5,270 nucleotides of DNA from Gammaproteobacteria bacterium. GTDB taxonomy: Bacteria > Pseudomonadota > Gammaproteobacteria > Pseudomonadales > Pseudohongiellaceae. The stretch lies in NCBI GenBank assembly GCA_002727755.1, contig PBXX01000014.1:23800-29069 (forward strand), read 5' to 3'. How positions within the stretch are numbered: the stretch's first letter is position 1; each line of letters begins with the position of its first letter. Shown here in pieces: positions 1 to 5,270 of the stretch. The notes under the pieces were generated by a model. The model was not told the DNA's origin, ran no database searches, and saw nothing but the letters and a program-made list of their open reading frames with translations. The position numbers were made by a program, and so were the translations under genes.

Positions 1-1330
1 GTTGTTGTAGATCCTTACTCGGTGCGGAAGAGGGATCATGAATGTATTTGTTGGGGCATGGAACTAGTTCGGGAACCCAGTTTTTAATGTATTTAGCTTC
101 CGAATCGAACTTTTTTGACTGAGTTACCGGATTAAATATTCTAAAGTAAGGTGCTGCGTCCACTCCGCTGCCCGCTACCCATTGCCATGAGCAGTAGTTA
201 TTTGCTAAATCTGCGTCAACTAAGGAATCCCAGAACCATTCGGCGCCTATTCTCCAGTCGATTAACAAGTTCTTAACCAGGAAAGATGCCGTGATCATCC
301 TGACGCGATTATGCATATAGCCAGTGCGCGATAATTGACGCATGCCGGCGTCTATAAGAGGATAACCAGTTTCGCCGTCTTGCCATCTACTGAGGAGTTC
401 AGAGGATTTTTGCCAAGGGAAAGCATTGAATCGTTTATTTATGTTTTTCACAGTGAGTTCAGGAAAATAATATAGTAATGAACACGAGAATTCTCTCCAA
501 ACCAGTTCCCTGTAAAAGTGCTCGGCTTGAGTTTCTAAATTTTCTGAAATTGCATAATTATTTACTTCATTCCAAGCGCGGATTGGAGATAATTCACCAA
601 AGTGTAGGTGAGGAGACAGCTTAGAAACCGCATTTCTCTCTGGAAAATCTCGACCTAACTTGTATTGATAAAGGCCCTGACTGAGGAATAGTTTTAGGGC
701 TTTTTCTCCACCTTCTTCGCCAGGAGTCCATTCTGACATCATATTTTTGGACCAGTCATTTTCACTGATTAGGTTCAAAGATTTTAAATCTGTATTATGT
801 TGATTAGGTATAACGAACCGTAAATGACCGAGATTAACAGTGTCTGTCTGTGGGATCGTCTTGATCCTGTGTTGTTTATAAAAGGGCGTGAAGACTTTGT
901 ATGGATGTCCATCTGGTTTCAATACCTCCCAAGGCTCGTGTAACATCGAGCCGTTAAAAGATTCTACCTTTATACCCATAATTTGTAGTTTGCGCTTAAT
1001 AGCAGTATCTCTCTCAACTTGCCAAGGTTCATAGGATCGGTTCCAGAAAACATTTTCGATTTGGTATGTGGAAACCAGTTCTTTTAATATCTTGATTGGA
1101 TCACCTCGAAAAGTACATAACGCTCCGTTAAGACTTTTATCAAGAGACCGAAGACTGTGGTTTAGCCACCAGCGGCTGGCGCGGCCAAGTGGAAAATTGG
1201 AGTTATTTTTTTCATCAAGTATGTATATTGGTAGAACTTCTCCGACAGAAGCGGCATAGGTAAGCGCTGGGTTGTCTCTGAGTCGGAGGTCTTGTCGAAA
1301 CCAGATGATAGCTTTGGGGTTTGATGCCAT
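1..1330 (-). CDS. phrB: Deoxyribodipyrimidine (CPD) photolyase, class I, 3' end cut by window edge
   Basis: FAD enzyme that uses blue/near-UV light to split cyclobutane pyrimidine dimers in cytoplasmic DNA. The frame reads from an ATG at 1330 to the left edge without a stop, giving 443 residues; the E. coli enzyme has about 472, so about 30 C-terminal residues lie outside. The N-terminal antenna domain opens with WFRQDLRLRDNPAL (10-23). The FAD/catalytic domain follows, with TGYPLIDAGMRQL, MHNRVRM and DAAPYFRIFNP. Residues align with E. coli numbering without a shift: E275 and W278 (one residue off E274/W277), N341, R342 and M345 of the dimer pocket, N378 facing the flavin, and the electron-transfer tryptophans W306, W359 and W382. 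Their presence supports a repair enzyme over a signalling cryptochrome, and M345 argues against a (6-4) photolyase. The antenna cofactor (folate or deazaflavin) cannot be decided. It is divergent from trpG, with a good Shine-Dalgarno at 1339-1344. Confidence 0.96.
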   Translation of the reverse strand, partial: MASNPKAIIWFRQDLRLRDNPALTYAASVGEVLPIYILDEKNNSNFPLGRASRWWLNHSLRSLDKSLNGALCTFRGDPIKILKELVSTYQIENVFWNRSYEPWQVERDTAIKRKLQIMGIKVESFNGSMLHEPWEVLKPDGHPYKVFTPFYKQHRIKTIPQTDTVNLGHLRFVIPNQHNTDLKSLNLISENDWSKNMMSEWTPGEEGGEKALKLFLSQGLYQYKLGRDFPERNAVSKLSPHLHFGELSPIRAWNEVNNYAISENLETQAEHFYRELVWREFSCSLLYYFPELTVKNINKRFNAFPWQKSSELLSRWQDGETGYPLIDAGMRQLSRTGYMHNRVRMITASFLVKNLLIDWRIGAEWFWDSLVDADLANNYCSWQWVAGSGVDAAPYFRIFNPVTQSKKFDSEAKYIKNWVPELVPCPNKYIHDPSSAPSKDLQQ

Positions 1331-1338
1331 TGACTTTG

Positions 1339-1344
1339 TCCTTT
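1339..1344 (-). promoter_or_regulatory. Ribosome binding site of the photolyase gene
   Basis: On the minus strand this reads AAAGGA, separated by 8 bases from the ATG at 1330. The good match and spacing support that ATG, and the conserved WFRxDLR motif begins only nine residues after it, as expected for the family. Confidence 0.75.
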
Positions 1345-1368
1345 AATAGAAAACGATAACGCTAGTTT

Positions 1369-1396
1369 ATTGTATTTCGATCATCAGCCAGATCAA
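1369..1396 (-). promoter_or_regulatory. Candidate sigma70-type promoter for the photolyase gene
   Basis: Read on the minus strand, TTGATC (1396-1391) stands 16 bases before TACAAT (1374-1369), which matches the -10 consensus in five of six positions. Transcription would begin near 1362, leaving a leader of about 30 bases. The -35 hexamer shares bases 1395-1396 with the -35 of the promoter proposed for trpG. This is prediction by consensus only. Confidence 0.45.
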
Positions 1397-1423
1397 GACA
1401 GAGAGAAGGTGTGCTGTTATGAT
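1395..1423 (+). promoter_or_regulatory. Candidate extended -10 promoter for the trpGDC operon
   Basis: AAGACA (1395-1400; four of six matches to the -35 consensus) stands 17 bases before TATGAT (1418-1423; five of six). The -10 is preceded by TG at 1415-1416, giving the extended form TGnTATGAT, which can compensate for a weak -35. Transcription would begin near 1430, leaving about 33 bases of leader. That leader holds no Trp-rich reading frame or hairpin-plus-T-tract, so classical trp attenuation is not indicated here. No symmetric TrpR-like operator was seen. Confidence 0.5.
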
Positions 1424-1462
1424 AGTGTTTTATTTTGGTGTCCATAAAAAGTTTAAATATTT

Positions 1463-2053
1463 ATGTTAGTGATGATTGATAATTACGATTCTTTTACGTA
1501 CAACATAGTTCAGTATCTAGGTGAGCTGGGGTCTGACGTAAGAGTTTTTCGAAACGATTCGACGAGCATTCAGGAAATAGATAGTCTTTCACCTAGTCAA
1601 ATTGTGATTTCTCCTGGACCTTGTACCCCCAATGAGGCAGGTATTTCAATGGATGTTATTCGTAATTTTGCAGGTAAGACTCCCATCTTAGGGGTTTGTC
1701 TTGGTCATCAAAGTATTGGCCAGGTATTTGGCGGCAATATTATAAACGCTAAAAACGTTATGCATGGAAAGCTGTCCGCGATCCATCATAGTGATGCAGG
1801 GGTCTTTAAGGGACTGCCGACGCCTTTTATAGCGACCCGTTATCACTCTTTAGTAATTAATCAAGCAAAAATCCCAGATTGTCTCGAGGTGACTGCTTGG
1901 ACAGAAGATGAAAATGGGACTCTAGATGAAGTAATGGGGATTCGACATAAAGAATTTCAAGTGGAGGGAGTGCAGTTTCATCCTGAGTCTATTATGAGCG
2001 ATCATGGACATGAAATTTTAAAGAATTTTTTAACAATAAAAACACAAAAGTAA
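1463..2053 (+). CDS. trpG: Anthranilate synthase component II (glutamine amidotransferase subunit)
   Basis: Class I glutamine amidotransferase of 196 residues, a normal length for TrpG/PabA. It hydrolyses glutamine and passes ammonia to TrpE, which converts chorismate to anthranilate, the first step of tryptophan synthesis. The start [14 protein letters not shown] is typical. The oxyanion region SPGPCTP is at 50-56, and the nucleophile elbow GVCLGHQ carries C79. H173 and E175 in QFHPES complete the catalytic triad. The Shine-Dalgarno is poor: the bases before the ATG at 1463 are almost all A and T. GTG at 1469 and ATG at 1472 are alternatives, but family alignment favours 1463. No trpE lies beside it, although trpD follows after 19 bases, which supports the TrpG name. 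By analogy with other bacteria it could also serve PabB in folate synthesis; the sequence cannot decide this. Confidence 0.95.
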   Translation: MLVMIDNYDSFTYNIVQYLGELGSDVRVFRNDSTSIQEIDSLSPSQIVISPGPCTPNEAGISMDVIRNFAGKTPILGVCLGHQSIGQVFGGNIINAKNVMHGKLSAIHHSDAGVFKGLPTPFIATRYHSLVINQAKIPDCLEVTAWTEDENGTLDEVMGIRHKEFQVEGVQFHPESIMSDHGHEILKNFLTIKTQK

Positions 2054-2061
2054 TTTTTGCT

Positions 2062-2065
2062 AGGA
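2062..2065 (+). promoter_or_regulatory. Ribosome binding site deciding the trpD start
   Basis: AGGA lies 7 bases before the ATG at 2073 but only 4 bases before the in-frame GTG at 2070. This spacing favours ATG 2073 as the true start and removes one residue from the longest possible reading. Confidence 0.65.
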
Positions 2066-2072
2066 TATTGTG

Positions 2073-3104
2073 ATGAATATCGTAGAAGCTATAAAGAGAG
2101 TGACTGGGCAACACGATCTCAGCGTTGAAGATATGGTGTCGGTAATGACAGATATAATGACGGGCAACACTACCGATGCGCAGAATGCGGCTTTTTTGGT
2201 TGGACTACAAATGAAAGGTATAAAGGTGCCGGAGATTTTAGGTGGAGTTTCTGTCATGAGGGAACTATCCACTAAAGTAGTCGTTGATGTAAATAGATCA
2301 AACTTAGTCGATACATGCGGGACGGGAGGGAGTGGTTCTAATAAATTTAATGTCTCGACCGCTTCGGCTTTCGTTGCAGCAGCTGCTGGTGCAAAAGTTG
2401 CCAAGCACGGTAATCGAGGAGCTTCAAGTAAAAGTGGCAGTGCAGATGTCTTAGAGGCTGCAGGAGTCAATTTGGATTTAACGGCTACCCAGATTGGAGA
2501 AGCGATTTTGAAAGTTGGAGTTGGTTTCATGTTTGCGCCTGCACACCATAGTGCTATGAAACATGTTATTACAGCAAGGAAACAAATAGGAGTAAGAACT
2601 GTGTTTAATTTGTTGGGGCCCCTAACAAATCCTGCAGGTGCTCCAAATCAAGTTATGGGAGTTTATAGTGTTGACTGGATCCGCCCAATACTTGAAGTTT
2701 TACGAGAGCTCGGGTCTAGTCATGTATTGGTGGTTGCAGCAGAAGATGGACTAGACGAAATTAGTAATAGCTCTGCAACGACAATTGGAGAGTTACAAAA
2801 CGGGGAAATTTCTTTGTTCAAAGTCTCCCCTGAGGAATTCGGTGTCGATCGAATAAATAGTCACGAGGTTTTTCAAGTTGATTCTGCAGATGCTAGTTTA
2901 GCCATATTGAAAAAAGCATTAACTTACGAGCTAAAACCAGCAGGGGATATCGTTGCGCTTAATGCTGGGGCTGCGATTTATGCGGCAAATCTTGCTGATT
3001 CATTGCAAGGCGGTGTAGTGAAAGCTAAAAGTTTGTTAACAAGCGGGGTTGCGTTGGCTAGGTTAGAGTCGCTTGTTCAGTTTAGCTTAGAGGCGGGTAA
3101 TTAA
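2073..3104 (+). CDS. trpD: Anthranilate phosphoribosyltransferase
   Basis: Transfers the phosphoribosyl group from PRPP to anthranilate, the second step of the tryptophan branch; cytoplasmic and usually a homodimer. From ATG 2073 it has 343 residues, normal for the family, with a small helical N-terminal domain (about 1-70) and the class IV phosphoribosyltransferase alpha/beta domain after it. The PRPP loop is DTCGTGGSG (80-88). FNVSTASAF, KHGNR (111-115), SSKSGSAD and GPLTNPAG follow. D228-E229 in GLDEIS is the expected metal-binding acidic pair, and R175 lies in the anthranilate-binding region. The oddity is S87, where E. coli, Pseudomonas and Sulfolobus enzymes as I recall them have Asp (GTGGDG). 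All other signature residues are present, so I expect an active enzyme. It is the second gene of trpGDC, one base before trpC. Confidence 0.95.
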   Translation: MNIVEAIKRVTGQHDLSVEDMVSVMTDIMTGNTTDAQNAAFLVGLQMKGIKVPEILGGVSVMRELSTKVVVDVNRSNLVDTCGTGGSGSNKFNVSTASAFVAAAAGAKVAKHGNRGASSKSGSADVLEAAGVNLDLTATQIGEAILKVGVGFMFAPAHHSAMKHVITARKQIGVRTVFNLLGPLTNPAGAPNQVMGVYSVDWIRPILEVLRELGSSHVLVVAAEDGLDEISNSSATTIGELQNGEISLFKVSPEEFGVDRINSHEVFQVDSADASLAILKKALTYELKPAGDIVALNAGAAIYAANLADSLQGGVVKAKSLLTSGVALARLESLVQFSLEAGN

Positions 3105-3105
3105 G

Positions 3106-3906
3106 TTGAGTTCAAAAGGTACTATTTTAGAAGAAATCATAGATCATAAAAAACGAGCGGTATCAATTGCCAAGCAGGAACTGTCATTAGAAGATATCGA
3201 GAGTCAATTGAAGGATTGCCCTAGTCCTCGCCCTTTTATCTCACCGCTTCGGTCTGCACTAGCGAATCAGGAGCCTGCTGTTATAGCAGAAATTAAGAAA
3301 GCATCTCCATCAAAAGGTTTGATAAGGTCTGACTTTAATCCAAGAGAGCATGCTAAAGATTATGAGGTTAGTGGAGCGACTTGTTTATCAGTTCTTACTG
3401 ATGCTAGATATTTCAAAGGGTCTGACAGATACCTAACTGAAGTAAAGCAAGCAAGCTTATTACCCATCTTACGAAAAGACTTCATTATTGATCCTTATCA
3501 GGTTGCACAGTCAAAGTTAATGGGAGCAGATTGTATTTTGCTTATCGTTGCAGCATTGTCTCGGTCGCAACTCCAGGAGTTGGCTGCTTATGCTGATCAA
3601 ATTTCTATTGATGTATTGATTGAAGTCCATAATAAGGCGGAGCTTGATAGTGCGTTGGATTTGGATAACGACTTAATTGGTGTGAATAATCGAAATTTAC
3701 ATAATTTTGAAACTTCGCTGCAAACAACTCTTGAACTTAAAAAGTATATTCCCGAGGACAAATTAGTGATAACTGAAAGTGGTATTCACTCCGTAGAGGA
3801 TGTCGAATTGATGAATGCAAATGGCATATATGGATTTCTCGTTGGCGAAACCTTCATGAAAGCACCTAAACCGGGTGTGAAATTGAAAGAACTTTTTTTT
3901 ACATGA
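3106..3906 (+). CDS. trpC: Indole-3-glycerol-phosphate synthase
   Basis: Closes the indole ring: converts 1-(2-carboxyphenylamino)-1-deoxyribulose 5-phosphate to indole-3-glycerol phosphate, releasing CO2 and water. A TIM barrel of 266 residues, the monofunctional length, with no fused TrpF domain. The signature EIKKASPSKG carries E62, K64 and S67. K124 (LRKDF), E173 (IEVHN), N194-R196 (NNRN) and E224-S225-G226 (ITESGI) supply the other active-site residues, and GFLVGE lies near the phosphate site. The start is TTG at 3106, one base after the trpD stop. The conserved N-terminal stretch TILEEIIDHKK begins at residue 6 and no ATG or GTG lies in frame between the trpD stop and it. GAGG at 3090-3093 is 12 bases upstream, so translation is probably coupled to trpD. 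A run of eight T near the end alters only the last residues if it slips. Confidence 0.95.
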   Translation: MSSKGTILEEIIDHKKRAVSIAKQELSLEDIESQLKDCPSPRPFISPLRSALANQEPAVIAEIKKASPSKGLIRSDFNPREHAKDYEVSGATCLSVLTDARYFKGSDRYLTEVKQASLLPILRKDFIIDPYQVAQSKLMGADCILLIVAALSRSQLQELAAYADQISIDVLIEVHNKAELDSALDLDNDLIGVNNRNLHNFETSLQTTLELKKYIPEDKLVITESGIHSVEDVELMNANGIYGFLVGETFMKAPKPGVKLKELFFT

Positions 3907-4028
3907 ATGAGAGCGAGTAGGTAAGACTGATCTAAAAATGGGCGTGGCTGAATTAGTGCAGCAACAAGTTGTTAAAGTAGTTCAACTATTCGTTTCGGTT
4001 AATGTTAGTTTATTTGTAGAGACAAAAT

Positions 4029-4448
4029 ATGAATGGCACGGTCAAATGGGTCGATAATGTAATGTTTGTAGCGAAATCAGGCACGGGACACAGTATCGTG
4101 CTTGATGGAGCTCCTGAGGGAGGCGGGCAGAATGCCGGAATGAGACCGATGGAATTGATGGCTTTGAGTGTTGCATCGTGCTCATCCTATGATGTTGTTA
4201 CGATTTTGAAGAAAGCTCGTCAGGAGATTTTGAGTTGTGAAGCTGAAGTTGAAGCAGTTCGAGTAGACTCTGTGCCCTCAGTATTTGAGTCTATACATCT
4301 GCATTTTAAAATCGCTGGAATGGGCTTGGCAAAAAAACAAGTAGAGCGCGCGATTGAGCTCTCCGCCGATAAGTATTGCTCTGCATCTATAATGTTGAAG
4401 GATTCCGGTGTGAAAGTCACTCACGACTACGAAATCATTGAAAGATAA
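4029..4448 (+). CDS. OsmC family protein, YhfA-like
   Basis: A 139-residue protein of the OsmC/Ohr superfamily, in the subgroup that includes E. coli YhfA and the protein next to vfr in Pseudomonas aeruginosa. Members with both cysteines can reduce hydroperoxides as cytoplasmic dimers, but the physiological substrate of YhfA-type proteins is not settled. The sequence shows the family pattern: an N-terminal beta region with GTGHSIVLDG (18-27), then RPMELMALSVASC, which places C51 at the start of the central helix, SYDVVTILKKARQ, and KYCSAS with C117. Both conserved cysteines are thus present. The C-terminal THDYEI is also typical of the subgroup. The start codon follows a weak AGAGA (4018-4022) by 6 bases. 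It lies 122 bases after trpC with no clear promoter or terminator between, so cotranscription with trpGDC is possible. It converges on coq7 56 bases on. Confidence 0.9.
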   Translation: MNGTVKWVDNVMFVAKSGTGHSIVLDGAPEGGGQNAGMRPMELMALSVASCSSYDVVTILKKARQEILSCEAEVEAVRVDSVPSVFESIHLHFKIAGMGLAKKQVERAIELSADKYCSASIMLKDSGVKVTHDYEIIER

Positions 4449-4504
4449 TGAAATATCTAATTGTCTGAAGTGCGGAAAGAGGGGGTAGATGACCACATCG
4501 CACC

Positions 4505-5152
4505 CTAAATACGGTAGGTGGTATTCTTCATCACTTTAGCCATCATCTTCATTGCTAGTTGAATTGGGCCTGGTAGTTCCACACCGCCAGATTTCTTAGC
4601 TGTTTCCCCGTGTCTCTCCTCGTCAACAATCATTTGTTCAAGTATTGCTTTAGTTTTTGGGTCAGCTTCAGGAATTTCTAGCAGGTGACTTTTTAAGTGG
4701 TTGCTTACTTGCTCTTCAGTTTCAGCAACGAATCCCAGACTCCATTTATCTCCTGCTAAGCCAGCCGCTGCGCCAAGAGTATAGGACAACCCATAAAAAA
4801 TTGGATTTAAAAAGCTAGGACGGCTATCGAGCTGAGTGAGCCTCTCATCACACCAAGCTAGATGATCGATCTCCTCAGCGGCGGCCTGATTCATGGATTC
4901 TACTGTAGACTTTGATCTTGCTGTCAACGCCTGACCAGCGTAAAGAGCTTGAGCACAAACCTCGCCCGTATGATTGATTCGCATTAGGCCTGATACGTGC
5001 TGTTTCTCGGATTCGGATAGCACTTGCTCTTCTAATTTTTCAGCGGGCGAAGTCCTAACGGCCTTATTAACACCAGGTATGCAGGTTCTCAAAGCTTGAT
5101 CGCATTGGATCAATATTTTATCTAGTGAAGAGAGGTTCGGGGTTTTATTCAT
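4505..5152 (-). CDS. coq7: Coq7 family demethoxyubiquinone hydroxylase
   Basis: Diiron monooxygenase that adds the last ring hydroxyl in ubiquinone synthesis, using O2 on the demethoxy quinol at the inner membrane. From ATG 5152 it has 215 residues, the usual length for the gammaproteobacterial form. Two ferritin-like repeats are visible. The first has RINHTGEVCAQ with E64, then EEIDH with E94 and H97. The second has ETEEQ with E146, then DEERH with E178 and H181. Together these are the six expected iron ligands. The hydrophobic GLSYTLGAAAGLAG (121-134) between the repeats may help membrane contact. GTG at 5155 directly precedes the ATG and is the alternative start. The 5' end overlaps the purD stop, which suggests translational coupling. 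Many bacteria use flavin hydroxylases (UbiF type) for this step instead; the iron ligands make the Coq7 assignment firm. Confidence 0.95.
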   Translation of the reverse strand: MNKTPNLSSLDKILIQCDQALRTCIPGVNKAVRTSPAEKLEEQVLSESEKQHVSGLMRINHTGEVCAQALYAGQALTARSKSTVESMNQAAAEEIDHLAWCDERLTQLDSRPSFLNPIFYGLSYTLGAAAGLAGDKWSLGFVAETEEQVSNHLKSHLLEIPEADPKTKAILEQMIVDEERHGETAKKSGGVELPGPIQLAMKMMAKVMKNTTYRI

Positions 5153-5270
5153 CACTTGTATTTTCTCTCTCTATTGCCCTGTATGCAATATCTGTTCTGA
5201 AGTACAAGCTTTCCCAGCTAACATATTTAGCTAGTTCATAAGCGTTTTTTTGAGCTTCAGTTACTGTACC
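5145..5270 (-). CDS. purD: Phosphoribosylamine-glycine ligase, C-terminal fragment (5' part beyond window edge)
   Basis: The last 41 codons of a minus-strand gene entering from the right edge, ending in TAA at 5147-5145. The peptide runs through TVTEAQKNAYELAKYVSW and then YFRTDIAYRAIERE. This matches the C-terminus of PurD: E. coli has TVAEAQKRAYALM, then CRKDIGWRAIEREQN. PurD joins phosphoribosylamine and glycine with ATP, the second step of purine synthesis. The complete protein is normally about 430 residues, so only a tenth is visible and catalytic parts cannot be checked. The tail continues five residues (NTSDE) past the conserved IERE. The stop lies inside the start of coq7, so the two genes overlap by 8 bases and probably share a transcript. 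Confidence 0.85.
   Translation of the reverse strand, partial: GTVTEAQKNAYELAKYVSWESLYFRTDIAYRAIERENTSDE

Noticed and set aside
1068..1259. A plus-strand open frame of 63 codons inside the photolyase gene
   Set aside because: It lies wholly inside a strongly supported minus-strand gene, has no family signature, and is expected as an antisense shadow.
1424..1462. Possible trp attenuator leader before trpG
   Set aside because: The leader is only about 33 bases, with no Trp-codon cluster and no alternative hairpins.
2060..2530. A minus-strand open frame of 156 codons opposite trpD
   Set aside because: It is antisense to a certain gene, with low-complexity Ala/Pro/Thr/Ser composition and no recognisable motif.
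3893..3900. Run of eight T at the end of trpC as a phase-variable tract or terminator
   Set aside because: Slippage would change only the last few residues, and there is no GC-rich hairpin in front of it to make a terminator.
3963..3987. Inverted repeats AACAAGTTGTT (3963-3973) and AGTTG/CAACT (3967-3971 with 3983-3987) as an operator or terminator
   Set aside because: The arms are only five bases and AT-rich, they overlap one another, no T tract follows, and no promoter is nearby. Chance is sufficient.
4220..4496. Two short minus-strand open frames opposite the OsmC-like gene
   Set aside because: Both are antisense to a gene with clear family motifs and show no signature of their own.
4470..4503. 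GTGCG...CGCAC pair as a terminator between the OsmC-like gene and coq7
   Set aside because: A five-base stem with a 24-base loop and no T tract on either strand is not a credible intrinsic terminator.

Overview
The window is a compact stretch of bacterial chromosome, most likely from a gammaproteobacterium of low-to-moderate GC (roughly low 40s percent by eye). The main reasons are a Coq7-type ubiquinone hydroxylase, which points to Proteobacteria, and the set trpG-trpD-trpC, a YhfA-type OsmC protein and coq7, whose order recalls Pseudomonas. No single base-level marker fixes the genus; a marine or otherwise AT-richer relative of the Pseudomonas/Cellvibrio group is my inference.

Layout, left to right. 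From 1 to 1330, on the minus strand, lies a class I CPD photolyase (phrB) that runs off the left edge with about 30 C-terminal residues missing. From 1331 to 1462 is a divergent intergenic region with a plausible sigma70-type promoter in each direction; the two -35 hexamers overlap by two bases. From 1463 to 3906, on the plus strand, is a tight tryptophan operon: trpG (glutaminase subunit of anthranilate synthase), trpD (anthranilate phosphoribosyltransferase) and trpC (indole-3-glycerol-phosphate synthase, read from a TTG one base after the trpD stop). From 3907 to 4028 is a short gap with no convincing gene. From 4029 to 4448 is an OsmC/YhfA-like thiol protein. It converges on a minus-strand pair that enters from the right edge: the last 41 codons of purD (5270 to 5145), overlapping by 8 bases the start of coq7 (5152 to 4505).

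The genes serve tryptophan synthesis (three consecutive branch functions; trpE, trpF, trpA and trpB are elsewhere), purine synthesis (PurD), ubiquinone synthesis (Coq7), light-driven DNA repair (PhrB) and probably peroxide/thiol metabolism (OsmC family). There is no mobile element, CRISPR array, tRNA or rRNA, and I found no sign of an undescribed system. The points worth a second look are modest: the divergent overlapping promoters, an Asp-to-Ser change in the PRPP loop of TrpD, the absence of crp/vfr and speD from a Pseudomonas-like gene order, and the purD-coq7 overlap. I saw no hairpin-plus-T-tract terminator after trpC or in the 56-base convergent gap between the OsmC gene and coq7.
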